Source: Tetrapyrgos nigripes (Eukaryota; Basidiomycota; Agaricomycetes; Agaricales; Campanellaceae). From it: DNA of 64,000 nucleotides. This document shows positions 34,071 through 45,714 of the stretch, piece after piece. Position 1 is the first letter of the stretch; each line of letters begins with the position of its first letter. The DNA lies in contig JAACJM010000002.1 in the NCBI GenBank assembly GCA_013368315.1, positions 1,116,001 to 1,180,000 on the forward strand, written 5' to 3'. The position numbers and the translations under genes are program-made. Under the pieces are notes generated by a model. That model did no database searches and was not told the origin of the DNA. It saw only the letters and a list, made by a program, of their open reading frames with translations.

Positions 34071-35465
34071 TGTATGAATAGGATGTGCTTGTTCTAAGTC
34101 CTATGGTTGATGTGTACAGTGCTTCAGTTATAGTAGCAGATCCACCCCATATACTATACAAAGTTCTATAAAGACTTTGTAACAAATTCCTACTATAACG
34201 CACTTAGTACCACCAGTGCAACTCAAGGGAAAGTGAAGCCCTATTCACAGGCAAGGAACGCATAGGCTATACAACCCAGACTCTAGCACTAAACGATCAC
34301 TGGTTGAGAATTGTGCCATAATTGGAAAAATCAGAGGAAAACCCTAGTAACTGACTATGTCCAAACTAGTGGTATAACAATCAATACCTCACTTATAAGC
34401 AAAACAGAAGGAATAGTCTTTTAAAAGACAGCAAGGATAGATAAGTAGGACAAAGTATATATGTACAAGTCATGGAAAGCTCAGCTTTCATATGTACTAA
34501 AGGGATGGACTAGCAGTGAAGGAATGAAACCCATAGTTCATTACTGCCAGTATGTGATCTAAGGAATGAGTCATAATGAGGAAGCCCCAAAAAGGTAAAG
34601 ATATTTCCAAATGCAGCAGTAAGATTGGCAAGATGGGTGTGCCTGATGACTGAGGTGTTCTAGTTGGTACAAATGTGACTACAAGATATATGTGGGACCT
34701 CATAGAGAGCAGGACTCCTCTATAAGAGAACTATGCCACTAACTGGTGGTATACTGGAGACCAGGTCTATTGACACCAAGCCTATCGTAGTGCTAGAAAA
34801 ACATAAGAGGAGGAATAAGCAAAGACTACCCAAACCTGTAGCAACTGATTGGCAGTAAAGGAATGTGAGTCATACGAGTGGAACCCAGCATGGATGGTGG
34901 AGCTATGTGAGTCGGGTTGACTATGGCCACCAGTTCCAGAAAGGTAACCTTAGTCAAGAGGATGAAGTGAAGGGAACATAGAAAGCCCTATGAGTTTTAG
35001 ATAATATTATACATTTCCTAGATACCCTAATTAGAAGGTACCTACTTAATCTAGTAGTACTGGCGAGCATGGACTGGCAGTTAGACCAATATTTCTGTTT
35101 TCTTATGTACCTTTTAGCGGACATTAAAAAGAAATGTAGAACTGTATAGTAGTAGCTGCAAGTAGTATAAAAGGACTAGGTATTTCTCACTAGTTACTCA
35201 AGCCACATACTGTAGAGTATCAGTCATCTCACTAGTGCTAGCTGTAGAGACTGCAAAACATGGACTTATGCTTCTACCAAATTTACCTCACTCGCATTGA
35301 TTATAAACATAGTGTGTGGATCAATAGTGTTGAATCAAATTTGTTGGTTTTGTGTGTTACCTTTTGTGTGTGTCCTCAGACTTGTGAAAACTGGTTATAA
35401 GGCATTTGAGCCTACAAATTGTGAATTGAAACTGTTGGTTATACCTTGTGGACTTGTTATAGTCT
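34071..35465. other. Non-coding AT-rich spacer
   Basis: No supported gene, LTR or tRNA. The missing 5' LTR and gag/protease/integrase part of the adjacent copia element was looked for here and not found. Confidence 0.35.
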
Positions 35466-37484
35466 TTGTGTGTTGAATTTGTGTGCATTTGTGCAAAAAC
35501 CTACCAAAACCCCAAAAGTCCTTGTAGTACAAGTGAACTGTTGAGTATTCTGACTACTCAGAATGCTTGCACTTTACAAATTTGTATAAAAGTCTTTAAG
35601 TTTGTGTTTGTTCTACACTTACGCAAAAGACACCTATTACCAGTTCCATCTACTTCTCAAACTCCAGTTGAAGAAGAATCTGAGAATGATAATGATCAAT
35701 CTAATGAAGAAGCAGGAGCTAGTGGAGAAATTGTGGAGTTTCTTGAACAAGATGTCTTACAACATCACGTGCAAGAAGGGGGAGTATGGTTACAAAATTA
35801 TCTCTTATCACAGGCTTTTGACAATGAAAAGTTAGGAAGTTCCTCTGTGACACCTCTTTTTATTCACAATACTCCTATTGCTCTTTTGGATGAGTATCTA
35901 CATCATCCAGATCTGAAGAAATCATCAAAAGAAGATCTGCTTAACTATTGGAATAATATGACTTTTGTGCAGCACTGGACATCAACAGATGACTTCAGGA
36001 GAGCTCTGAAAGATCTTAAAAAGCAATGGGAAAAAGGCTGTCAATATGAGATTGATCAATTAAAGAAATGAGAAGTCTTTGAATTGGTAGATCTTCCAAA
36101 AGGTCATAAACCAGTCAAATGTCATTGGGTGTTTAATATCAAATCAAATCAAACAAAACATGCACGACTTGTTGCAAAGGGTTTTTCCCAAGTTGAAGGT
36201 ATTGATTACAACTTACAACAATGTATTCAGTCCAGTAGTCCGCTTTGAAATGGTTAGACTGTTACTCGTTGCTGCTATAGAGAATTGGGAAATCAAGGCA
36301 CTAGATGTTAAAAGTGCTTTTCTCTATGGACTTCTTGATGAAGAAATCTATATGACACAGCCTGATGGTTTTGCTGATCAGGACAGAAGCAAGGTCTGGC
36401 AGTTACACAAGATACTTTATGGTCTGAAACAAGCTAGCTTAGCCTGGTGGATTGAATGTTCAAAATATATGAAATTGATTGGCTTTAAGTGCTTACATTC
36501 AGATGCTGGTGTATATATTTATGTTAAAGATGGCAAAACCTTAATTGCTATAATTTATGTAGATGATGTGTTGTGGATGGGTTCTAACTTGAAACTTCTT
36601 ACCAAGTTAACAAACCAGTTTATGTCTAGATGGGAATCACATAACCTTGGAGATGCAATGGAATTTCTGTGTATGCACATAGAGCGTGATTGAAAGAAGA
36701 GAATTCTTACTCTTTATCAAGAAGCTTACTTAGAAAAGATTATTAAACACTTTGGTGTTGAAAACATTATGCCACAATCATATATGCCTATTGCACATGA
36801 TGGTGATGATTCTAAGACTAGAACATTGTTCCAACAAGTGATTGGCTCAATCCTTTATCTTATGCTTGGTACTAGACCTGATATAGCTTTTGCTGTTATC
36901 AAGTTGCCACCATGCTCAGCAAACCCTTCATCAGACCATTTAAAGAAAGCTATGTATGTCTTCAGATACTTGCTTTAGACACTATAAACTTGTCTATGAC
37001 AGATCTAATCAAAGTGGTCTTATTGGGTTTTGTGATAGCGACTGGGCACAAGATTGAGATGATTGTCATTCACAGACTGGCTATATTTTTGAACTTGCAA
37101 CAGGTTCAATCTGCTGGTCAAGCCGTAAACAAAAAACTGTTGCATTGTCCTCCACTGAAGCTGAGTACATGGTACTCTGTGAATGTGCAAAACAGGCTTT
37201 TTGGATTAAAACTCTATTAAAGGAAATTGGTTTCAATCTAGATCATGTTCCTATTGTTGGTGATAATCAAGACTCGATTTTTATTAGTCAAAATCCTATT
37301 ACTGAGAAAAGATTGAAGCATATTGATATACGCTACCATTATATATGAGAACTGATTCAGGACCATAAAAAGATCAAATTTACCCCTGGAAACAAGAATC
37401 ATGCAGATCTCCTTACAAAGAATCTTGGTCACATTAAGTTTCTTAATTTCAGAAAAGAGTTAGGACTTACTTTTGAAGCTTAAT
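35466..37484 (+). pseudogene. Decayed Ty1/copia polyprotein (RT and RNase H parts)
   Basis: Copia-type retrotransposon pol relic. 35640-36071 gives the linker before RT (HWTSTDDFRRALKDLKKQWE). An in-frame TGA at 36069 separates it from EVFELVDLPKGHKPVKCHWV, then RLVAKGFSQVEGIDYN, a frameshift, FSPVVRFEMVRLLLVAAIEN, ALDVKSAFLYGLLDEEIYMT, LHKILYGLKQASLAWW and the catalytic IYVDDVLWMG. A TGA at 36691 follows, then GSILYLMLGTRPDIAFAV, further stops near 36976, and the RNase H segment VALSSTEAEYMVLCECAKQA. The final KFTPGNKNHADLLTKNL ends at a TAA near 37483. Gag, protease and integrase are absent. At least five stops or frameshifts make it inactive. Composition is AT-rich compared with host genes. 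Confidence 0.9.
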
Positions 37485-37696
37485 GTGCATTTTTGCACTT
37501 AAACTTTGAAGGGAGAAAAGTATGCTTTGCAGTTGAGATGATTCAAGAAAAAGATGCTGTAATCATACTGTACTACATACTATCTATCATACTCCCAAGA
37601 TACCGAAATAGGTTCTTGGATTGGTAAATTCATAATCTAATCCTTAATGTGCGCTTACAATGCTGCACTTGAGTCCGCATTTAAAGCGAGGGGAGT

Positions 37697-38078
37697 GTTG
37701 AAACATATACTCCATACTTAGTATTTCCATACTTAGGTAGTTATGTGAGACTTAAATCATTTATGATGATACTATGATGTTATTATGAAGTATTAGTGGA
37801 CTTACTCCACAAATATGCAAATGACTGGTCTATCCGGAAATTATGCAGTATTACTCATTCTTCTATGTAGCCAGTCGCATCTTTCTAGTTAGTAAGATAG
37901 CCAATCAATAACCTCTTATTCTCTTGCTGTGTCTATGGACTATGTAGATATTATTAATTACTAGGCATTTATTTAGTATAAAAGCCCTCTGTAAAGTAGA
38001 ATATCTACAAGAACAATTCCTAGTTCTATCTGCTCTGCTCTACATCGCTCTTAAGCTCTACAAGCTTTCTTCTCAACA
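37697..38078 (+). repeat. 3' LTR of the copia relic
   Basis: Starts TGTTGAAACATATACTCC and ends TTCTTCTCAACA, the canonical TG..CA border, 382 bp. It is preceded by the purine tract AAAGCGAGGGGAG, the polypurine tract. TATAAAAG at 37977 suits an LTR promoter. No matching 5' LTR is visible upstream, so the element is 5'-truncated or rearranged. Confidence 0.8.
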
Positions 38079-38099
38079 ACTTACTTGGTGGGCTGCCTT

Positions 38100-38965
38100 G
38101 ACTGGTCACCCCTACGCTGATAGTTGCTGCTTCATTAGAGTCTATATCAGCTAAGCAGAAGACCTCTAAGGACGCCGTAGTCATGGAGAAGTGTGAGCGC
38201 GCCGTGGCCCGTGATGCGTAATGTGACATTGCTCTTGAAGGGCTTGACTTTGATTCTTGACTTCCAACTCCCATCAGCGCTGAATCCGCACTATATCTCT
38301 CAGCCAGATGCTAACGAACATCAGCGCTTACTCTCAGACTACATGATCAGTACCACGACTTTACACTGGCTAATGGGGTTTCCGGTGTAATTAAGTAGCT
38401 GGATCAAACTCAGCTCTGGACGGGCCAGCTTGATTACTGGTACTCATATTGTCCTCTAGTACCGGCCGAGGACGCTCTCAATCAACTCTCAATCAATTTC
38501 TCAGGTCGTCTTCAAGGCCTCTCTCTTACGTCATTTCCAAATAGTCTCGGGTTCTATCTCTTATTAAAGCTTGCGTTACTGCTAGATTTACCCAATATCG
38601 CAACTTATTTGCTCATCAGTCGAGTATTCATTGATAAATCACTCTTTTCTACCTGTGCGCACCGCAAATTCAAGATCTTCGCGGAAACAGTGATGCCTCA
38701 TTTGAAGTCATTCCCGATCTACTCCGCTCTACCGATCTCTCCGGTATGAGCGCGTCAACGAAACCACTTCATTTAATAGAATATTTTTAATTACCGCTCA
38801 ACTTGCGCTCATCCCTGCCACTGCTCGATGACCTATGACTTGACGATCGGGCATTCTGGGGTCTTATGCCCGGGCTACAGTGCCAGATTAAATGTTTCAA
38901 GGAGTAATACTTCGGTTCAATGAATTCCTCACTGGATAGATAAATACTCTAGCCTTTTCCTAATG
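38100..38965. repeat. Dispersed repeat, copy B
   Basis: Second copy of the repeat seen at 25225-26035, same orientation, beginning just after the copia LTR. It contains an extra ~45-bp insertion around 38280-38330 relative to copy A. Confidence 0.7.
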
Positions 38966-39054
38966 TTATCTTCAGAGCCTGGCGCTTTCTTTCTAGTCCA
39001 TTCTTTATTTCATCGGCTGGTCCGACTATTTGTCTTTGATCCATCCCCTCAATC

Positions 39055-39638
39055 ATGTTCTCAGCTACGACCACCAGCACCCTCGTGTCTCTCCTTCTGA
39101 TCGCGACGTTTACGTCACTCACGGTGACGGTGTACGCTGCTCCTGCGAGTATCGTTCATTTTCCAAAGTTCACGGTTAGGCAACTGCCCTAAGTTCTTCC
39201 TATTCTCTCGATACTGACTTGCTGTACACTTTTCAGGCCGCATCCGCATCCTCTTCACATCACCCAACCACCACCGAACTCCCCGTATCCCCATACGAAT
39301 TCACCGGCCCCGAGCTCGCTTCTACTCTTGCTTCAAGATCCCCCGTCCCAGTCCCACTGAACTTTGGAAAAATCGCCAACAGCGCCCAAACTATCGGAAA
39401 AGACGTCGGAGAGGATCTGGCGGAGGAATATCTTCCGACGGTTTACCAGCAGGATATTAATCCCAGTACCAACGCCAAGAGAAAACTCAGCTTTGGTTCA
39501 ATCCTACATGCAGGGAAGGATATTGGGGAGGATATCATTGGGACTTATTTGCCTGTGGGGACCCAGGCTCAAGTTGAGCAGCCTGTTGAGTATGTTACTG
39601 ATTCGAGTCCGACTCCGACTCCGAGTCCCAGTCAGTAG
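39055..39638 (+). CDS. Small secreted protein with a duplicated GKD(V/I)GED motif
   Basis: Two exons, 39055-39174 and 39237-39638, give about 173 residues. The first exon reads MFSATTTSTLVSLLLIATFT and ends after VYAAPAS, a strong signal peptide with an Ala-x-Ala cleavage site. The mature part is Ser/Thr/Pro-rich at first, then has two related segments: SAQTIGKDVGEDLAEEYLP and HAGKDIGEDIIGTYLP. They are separated by a KR dibasic pair (NAKRKLSF), reminiscent of a processed repeat peptide. The tail is TPTPSPSQ. No cysteines are seen in the mature part, unlike many effectors. The intron donor is GTTAGG. Function unknown; an extracellular signal or matrix peptide is one possibility. Confidence 0.7.
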
Positions 39639-40031
39639 GTGTGTAAGGAGGCTTGAGGAGGGAGTAGGGCTTGAAGCTAATGATTAGAGGACAATTATGA
39701 TAATTGTGATCTGAGTTGTATTTATAATTTATTTAATTGGCATTGCATTCGCTTTAAGCTTTCACTGAGTCAGTACAAGATAGTACAGTCTCCGAGTCGT
39801 CGCGTCACCCCTGAGACGACCCCATATGCTCTTCTGGGAACCGGAATCAGAACCAAGTGGCACAGACACAGAGGCACTTTAAAGGCACTTTCGAGCTCCA
39901 CCTTTCCGTTTGATCATCAACATAGCACTTACACAGGTCACAAAGACACATCCGAGCCTTTATTCGCGTATAGGGGCTATGCAGCGTCGTAGTTCCATAT
40001 CTGACAATCTGCCGCAAATCTGCCGAGTCAA

Positions 40032-40998
40032 AAATTACGAGGCCCTTTACGAGGCCCTTTAGGCCGAGTTAACTTATGTCGACCCCCCAATTGAGTACCA
40101 AAGGTTCTCACGGGTTCGAACTTTTACACGCCACCTCAGCGCTCCGAAGTGCCCGAACACTGCCATTTCCACTGACGCTTGATACGATGTGAGTATGTCA
40201 CAAGTCCTTTCCGCTGTTGACGACTACAGGTCCAACCACAACGAGCTTCAGACGTGTTTTCCTTCCCTCAGTAGCCGTCGAAAGTCACCAAGAGCCGCTC
40301 TCTGAATCACTATGGCTTCCTCCACCCAATCCAAGGTCATTTATAATTGAAGGCATCGTTACATTGAGATATTGGGCTCTATCTGATTTTTTACTGCATA
40401 CGAAACCATTTTATTTATCCAATAATGGGCCTCGTAATTTGCCATGCGAAGCAGTGGCACCTTTCCTCAGTTTTTACTCGTTGCCATTGACATTTCTTGA
40501 CCTTCTCCCTCCCCTTACTCTAGTTCTACTCTATAACCATAGGAACCACGGCTCTAAAAATATCTTGGCTGTATGTAACCGCAACCTTGAAGCTTGGCTT
40601 ATTGGTTTCACCTATAATTACTGGGGAAAGGTGCCACTGCTTCGCATGGCAAATTACGAGGCCCATTGTATAAGTAAGTAATACTGTAAAATTGACTAAA
40701 AAAAATTAGATAGAGCTTAATATCTTCCGAATGACATCTTGAACGTTGGGTGGAGGAGCCCATAGTGGTTCAGAGAGCGGCAGTTGGACTTGCGACGGCT
40801 GCTGAGGGAAAATAAATACGCCTGAAGCTCATCGTGGTTGGTGGGCGGCAAGGCAGAAATGAGCTATGACGTATCGAGCGTCATTTCGGGTACTTCGGAG
40901 CGCTGTGGTGGCGTGTAAAAGTTAGAACCCGTGAGAACCTTTGCTACTCAATTGAGGGGTCGACATAAGTTAACTCGGCCTAAAGGGCCTCGTAATTT
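40032..40998. mobile_element. 967-bp long-TIR element with 3-bp TSD
   Basis: The ends share AAATTACGAGGCCCTTTA..GGCCGAGTTAACTTATGTCGA and continue with strong similarity for about 120 bp (..CAAAGGTTCTCACGGGTTC, ACTTTTACACGCCACC, CAGCGCTCCGAAGT). The left end has a small internal duplication (CCTTTACGAGG). CAA flanks both sides (40029-40031 and 40999-41001). There is no transposase; the only sizeable frame (40217-40681) has no known domain. PIF/Harbinger-like elements use 3-bp TSDs, but assignment is tentative. Confidence 0.8.
40424..40667. repeat. Nested inverted repeat inside the long-TIR element
   Basis: GGGCCTCGTAATTTGCCATG and onward (40427-40471) is the reverse complement of 40618-40664, with one mismatch. 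The outer 13 bp (TTACGAGGCCC) equal the element's own terminal sequence, so the element looks as if it contains back-to-back element ends. The same junction occurs at 14868-14890. Confidence 0.75.
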
Positions 40999-41157
40999 CA
41001 AGTACTCTCGTTGCTCGGACGACGACGCAGCCTTCTTGGGGCTGTGGAGCAACTCTGGACTCTGAAGAGCATAGAAATGGTTCAGGAAGTATTCACGCAG
41101 GTTGGTGGGCAATTCGCTTTGGTTTGAATGCAGTAGGACCGAAGGGAGACGGTTCAT

Positions 41158-44124
41158 GGTCGGCTACAAAGCAAGGTATGAAGTACTCGTCTTGTATCTC
41201 GTATCTCCAAGTCGTGCACGTCTTGTCCCCAGAACTCTTTTCCTTTTTTTAAATTCCCATTTCGTTCTCTAGTATACATGCTGATATATATGTTACACGG
41301 AATCTTCTAACGACGAGCGTGACCACTGACAAACCACATCTGCGAACATTTACTTCGAGTACCGACGCGACATTGATGGCTGAAGACCGCTCTCCTTCGT
41401 TACTTCCTCTCTCACCCTTCTCTGATGGTCCGTGCTTGTGTCCACTGCCGAAGGAAACAACAAAAAGGAACAAAATATCCCAACGCCCACTGTACCCCAC
41501 GCATGCCATTCATTGAGCACTGACATGCTAACGTCAATTATCCGTATCCGTTAATTCCACAAACCAGAAGACGAGGGCTATGGGCCAAGGATGTGGACCC
41601 GGCTGGACGTCGGGGGTGATGAGGAAAGGTGACGCACAGAAAGGGCAATGAGTGAAGACGATAGACGATAGACGAGGGGTAGATGAAGTAGAACGTAGAC
41701 TGAGGGGAGAAGGACCGAGAGGGAGCGAGGGAATTAAAGGAGAGGGGAGGAAAGGGAGAGGGAGAATGAAGGGCAAGGATGGTGGTTACATGGGAAGAGG
41801 TGGAGGACAAGGGCGAAAGAACCATAGTGAATAGGATGTGTAGGGAATAGTTGAGGGTTACGGTGTGTGGAATTGGGAATTGGGAAGTAAGGTATAAGGA
41901 ATAGGGAAATTTGCCGCTTATACATCATCAACACCGACGTATTTGGGGTGTAGGATTCCTGAAGACTGAGGATGGCAGAGCTCTCCCACCTTTCTACATT
42001 CCTCGTCGCGTCGTTGCCTTGTTGCCCCACCTCCCCCACACATCCTACCCACCCTACTCAACCTGTCTACCCCATGTTTTCCCGTCTCCCCCTCCCCAGT
42101 TTATATCCAACTTTCTGCATATCTTCTTCGTAGCATATTCCACATTCCATATCCCAAAGCATCCTTATCCGTCCGGGGTGCGTCTGTGCACTCTTGAGTG
42201 ATTATACTCCAGCCGACACCGATGAGCTACGACCGTCCAGGGACTAGGTGAAGAGGTTGGTCAAGGGCTGAGGAAGAGGGCACGGGGGGACCGGACAGAA
42301 TGCATAACGCTCCACGGTTCACTTTTAACATCATCTTTCTGGCCAACGCCGCCAAGGTCATCGCTCAACAGCGCTTTACTACATCCTCTGTCCATTATCC
42401 CAAACTGAAGCATGCATTTGCCATTGACGAGCATGAGGACGAGCATGAGTGGTGCGTCCAGCTCCACGGGCTAAAGAGGCGAGGTCTGGCGGGGTCGAGG
42501 TTCAAAAGTAGAAGCCGGAGGCGATCTCAGAAAGGAACCGATGGTCGGGAGAGTGGGATGGAAGGTGATAGAGCCGGGGATGGCGACGGCTGAAACGAGA
42601 AGAATGGGGTTTAGCAAGAACGCAGAGACATTCTGGTTTCGACCGTACCTTGGATTCCAAATCCTCGGCCAATTCACTCTTCTTCCTTTCTATGCTTTCC
42701 TCCAGCCGTTGAGCACTACAAATACCGATTCATCTCGAAGCAAGACGTAGAGCAGCTTTCGTGGCTGCTTGTCGTGTAGCGTCAATGTCGCCCGTAGAAG
42801 GTGGAACGAGGAAAAGGTCAAAGGTATGGTTATGTCATCTTTTGGGGATTGCCGACGGGCGTTTTGAGGAGAACGTGTATGTGCATATTTGTATCATCGA
42901 GTAGGTCTACGAAATATTTCTTTCTTTGAATCCTTTCCTCGATTTACTAACCTTGATCTTGATGCTGTTCTTGTCAACGTCCACGCCCGTATTCATAGCA
43001 ACAATGCGGAACGCCCGAGGGCTGCCAGTTATCATCGCTTTGAACCTCACTCCGAATTCATATCAAGGTTATATCAGGGACGCGCACGACAATCTCTTGG
43101 GGATCTCCCTCCGAGTCCCTCCTCCTGACTGTTGCCTTAATCCATGTGCGTTCAGTTTTGCCTCGTTAGTTTGTATATAAGTTTATATTCTGCCTGAATG
43201 ACTCGGAACGTTTGGACAAAGCAAATTCGCGTCTGACCAACGATTTACATCAAGTCGTGCCTTCGTTGAGGATATTACCCATAAAAGCCTGTTGGAACGT
43301 TTGAATGCAATCGGAAAGACAACCCCGTCCCGAGAATACAACTCTATTGTGGCCCTTGTGGATGCTGCTGCGCATTACTGCGCAACGATCGTCACTGACG
43401 GGTCGATCCAATTTTCCAAACCGAGCGCCTATCGAGAAACTGCCATGTTCGTTCCTCTTCCTTTCATCCTTCAGTCTATTCCACACTTGTGTACGTTCGT
43501 ACATTGGCATTCCCTCGTCTCTACGTAGGACCGATTTAAGTCTTTTCAGACTCTTTTCCGGTGCTACTGCTGTACCATAAGGATGAGATCAATGCTCTGA
43601 GCCGCTAAGCCAACGACCAAAGACGATCTTGCCAGGCCTACATAGTATCAGAGTATGAGAGAGCATGATTATATGTGCACGCCGATGCATGAGAGACTTG
43701 CGGGAGTCTGGGCGATCGAATCGATCACTCCGCATGGCCGCAGGAACGAGGCTCGCATATCTCCGAGTTGCGTCCATCTTGTCTTGAGCCATTACGGGCC
43801 ATTCAGCTTCTTGTCTCGGCTTCACATCTCTCAGAAGGCCCAACAACACTCAATGGCGATGCGATCCAGTAGCCGTTGCCCTGAAGACAGCCTACAAGGG
43901 ACAGCTTATTCTTCTGCTGGGGACATACGGGGCGGCGTAGTCACAACCCGGACGAGCTCGAGAATTTGCGATAAGCGTTTCTTTCGTTGCGAGTGACATC
44001 ACTAAGCAGTGGCAAACATAGTAGAGAGGTATTAAGATAGCGACCTCCATCCGAAGGAGAAAGATAACAATGGGACAAGTGTTCAGAGTCGCTTTTCATT
44101 AAAAGTACTCACAAGAAACATAAA
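41158..44124. other. Region with exon-like fragments but no complete gene
   Basis: On the - strand exon-like stretches read TWIKATVRRRDSEGDPQEIV (about 43130), FKAMITGSPRAFRIVAMNTG (about 43040), FLVPPSTGDIDATRQAATK (about 42810) and RLEESIERKKSELAEDLESK (about 42690, followed by a GTACGG donor and TTTCAG acceptor). On the + strand 43225-43445 reads FVEDITHKSLLERLNAIGK and YNSIVALVDAAAHYCATIV. Frames are interrupted and no starts are found, so these are probably remnants of two genes of unknown family. Confidence 0.4.
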
Positions 44125-45714
44125 CTACAAAATAGCCATAGCATTTGGCGGACTCGCAATCCCTCCTGCCATATTCAAGTTTTGCAGCGTAAAGAAGAAC
44201 GTGAAGCGATTAAGCTTATGGCACGTTTGGGCTAACGTCTCCAAATCGAGGAATTCCACTATGAATTTTCAGACGAGACCAGACGAGACGTATAGTCGTT
44301 AGCAAAACCACTTTAGAAAACCAGATACGGCTCGGCTCGGACTCACCCAAACTCATTCCCCAACCCCCAATGAAAATCTGATGCAAATTCCTCTTTACAC
44401 CTCCAATAACAGAATTCTCTGGATGAGGCTCGATAGAAGGATCATCCGACCCAAGTAAACTAATTTTCTTCTCCCAAATCCACCTCAACGTTTCTTCATT
44501 CGGCTCTAACCCAATCCACGCTGCGTCGTCTCCTGCTCTGAAAGGTAATACTTGTTCTTGGTTGATAGGTAGCAGAGAATATTGTTTCATAAATCCCGAT
44601 CGAATGATGAGGAAGTCGCCTGGACGGGTAAAGTTTGATGGGAGATTTTGCCATGAGGCGACGGAGTCGAGGTCAGAGGTGGTTATGTTGAAGAACTGTG
44701 GTGACCATGAAGTAGAAATAGCGAGAAAAAGAGTCCATAGATGAAGTGCACAGTACCCACCGAAAACGCGTCGAATGTCTCGTTCTTCGACTCTTTCCAC
44801 CCAGCCCAGTCTAGTAGGACACCGCGGCCAGCTATGCCTTTTTGAGCAGCGTCTGAAGAAAGTTGAATATGAAGAACGCGTCAACTGGCGAAGTCGCAAT
44901 TCAAGAAGCTTACTCTGGATACCGAGTGTTTTGATGCGAGCAGGAGATACGATGTCATCAAATGTGATGAGGTCGTTGTAGAATCTATACCACGACAAAG
45001 AGAGCGTCCGAGTCAGAGGATAGATTAGAAAGAATTAATGCTCAGGAAGAATGTCTTACTGATAAGTCGATATATTCCCTGCAGTAGAATACGGATAATG
45101 CCTCAACCCATCGAATTGGGTGGACACTTGGGTGTTTAGGGAGATCATATCGTCTTGGTAGCCTTCAAACGGAATCACCGCTAATAACGAAAATAAGTAG
45201 TAGTGAAGTAAGAAAGCATGGCTTGGAAAACAAGACTACTCAGCTCACCGTGTATCAACTCCGGCCTCAGAGGGTTCATCGGTGGGTTCGGGATCTCCAG
45301 TTCCAAGTTCATACTGATGGCAATTCCTTCCTTAATCTCTTCCTTCGCAGCCTCGATTGTAGCGGAGGTGATATGATTGAGAGCTCCGAGTTCGTCTTTG
45401 GGGCCCTTCAAATTGAAAGGAAGTAAGGTTAAATCGTATCGGTTAGTTGGAGTGGCCGGGAAGAGATATATATTAAAACCTCAATCAGAAAAAGTACACA
45501 CCCAAACACCCCATGCAGCCTTGGTAGGAAACGAAGGGTCCCGAGGCAGTTCATCATACGTAGGCCAGTTGACATACATATCTGATGAGTCGAATTGACG
45601 AGAGACATGGATGCCGGCGGTAGTAGGCTTATGGGTGGGCCTTCCATACACCTGGAACGAGAACCATGCACAGAGGCCGAGTAACGCTAGAGAGTATCGT
45701 GTATGAAGCATCAT
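44125..45714 (-). CDS. Secreted cyclase-family (kynurenine-formamidase-like) hydrolase, 7 exons
   Basis: Putative metal-dependent hydrolase of the cyclase family (PF04199). About 379 residues after joining seven exons with GT-AG introns. MMLHTRYSLALLGLCAWFS gives a signal peptide. Then come the N-terminal WPTYDELPRDPSFPTKAAWGVW, GPKDELGALNHITSATIEAA, SLNTQVSTQFDGLRHYPYST (the family metal-site region), AGRGVLLDWAGW, FTRPGDFLIIRSGFM, NEETLRWIWEKKISLLGSDD, LHQIFIGGWGMSLG, and the C-terminal segment EFLDLETLAQTCHKL and NLNMAGGIASPPNAMAIL. The usual HxGTHxD metal motif is in the fungal variant TQFDGLRHY. Order and length are normal and no disablement is seen. Substrate unknown; related enzymes act on cyclic amides or esters. 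Export is predicted from the signal peptide. Confidence 0.9.

Larger units (their letters stand above)
39960..41157 (-). pseudogene. Small ORF split by a 967-bp element
   Basis: On the - strand an ATG at 41157 opens MNRLPSVLLHSNQSELPTNL and runs to QREYL at 41002. There the TIR element (40032-40998) begins. Beyond the element the frame continues LTRQICGRLSDMELRRCIAP to a TAA at 39960. If the element and one copy of the 3-bp duplication (CAA/TTG) are removed, the two parts join in frame into an ORF of about 80 codons. That the ORF is a real gene is an inference from this perfect rejoining; no family is recognised. Confidence 0.5.

Noticed and set aside
34071..35465. 5' LTR, primer binding site or gag of the copia element
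   Set aside because: No TGTTGAAACATATAC copy, no tRNA-complementary site and no zinc knuckle were seen.
40105..40125. GGGTTCGAAC inside the long-TIR element resembles a tRNA T-arm / B box
   Set aside because: The sequence continues CTTTT instead of the required CC, no A box, anticodon arm or acceptor stem can be folded, and the other TIR reads GGGTTCTAAC. Not a tRNA or SINE.
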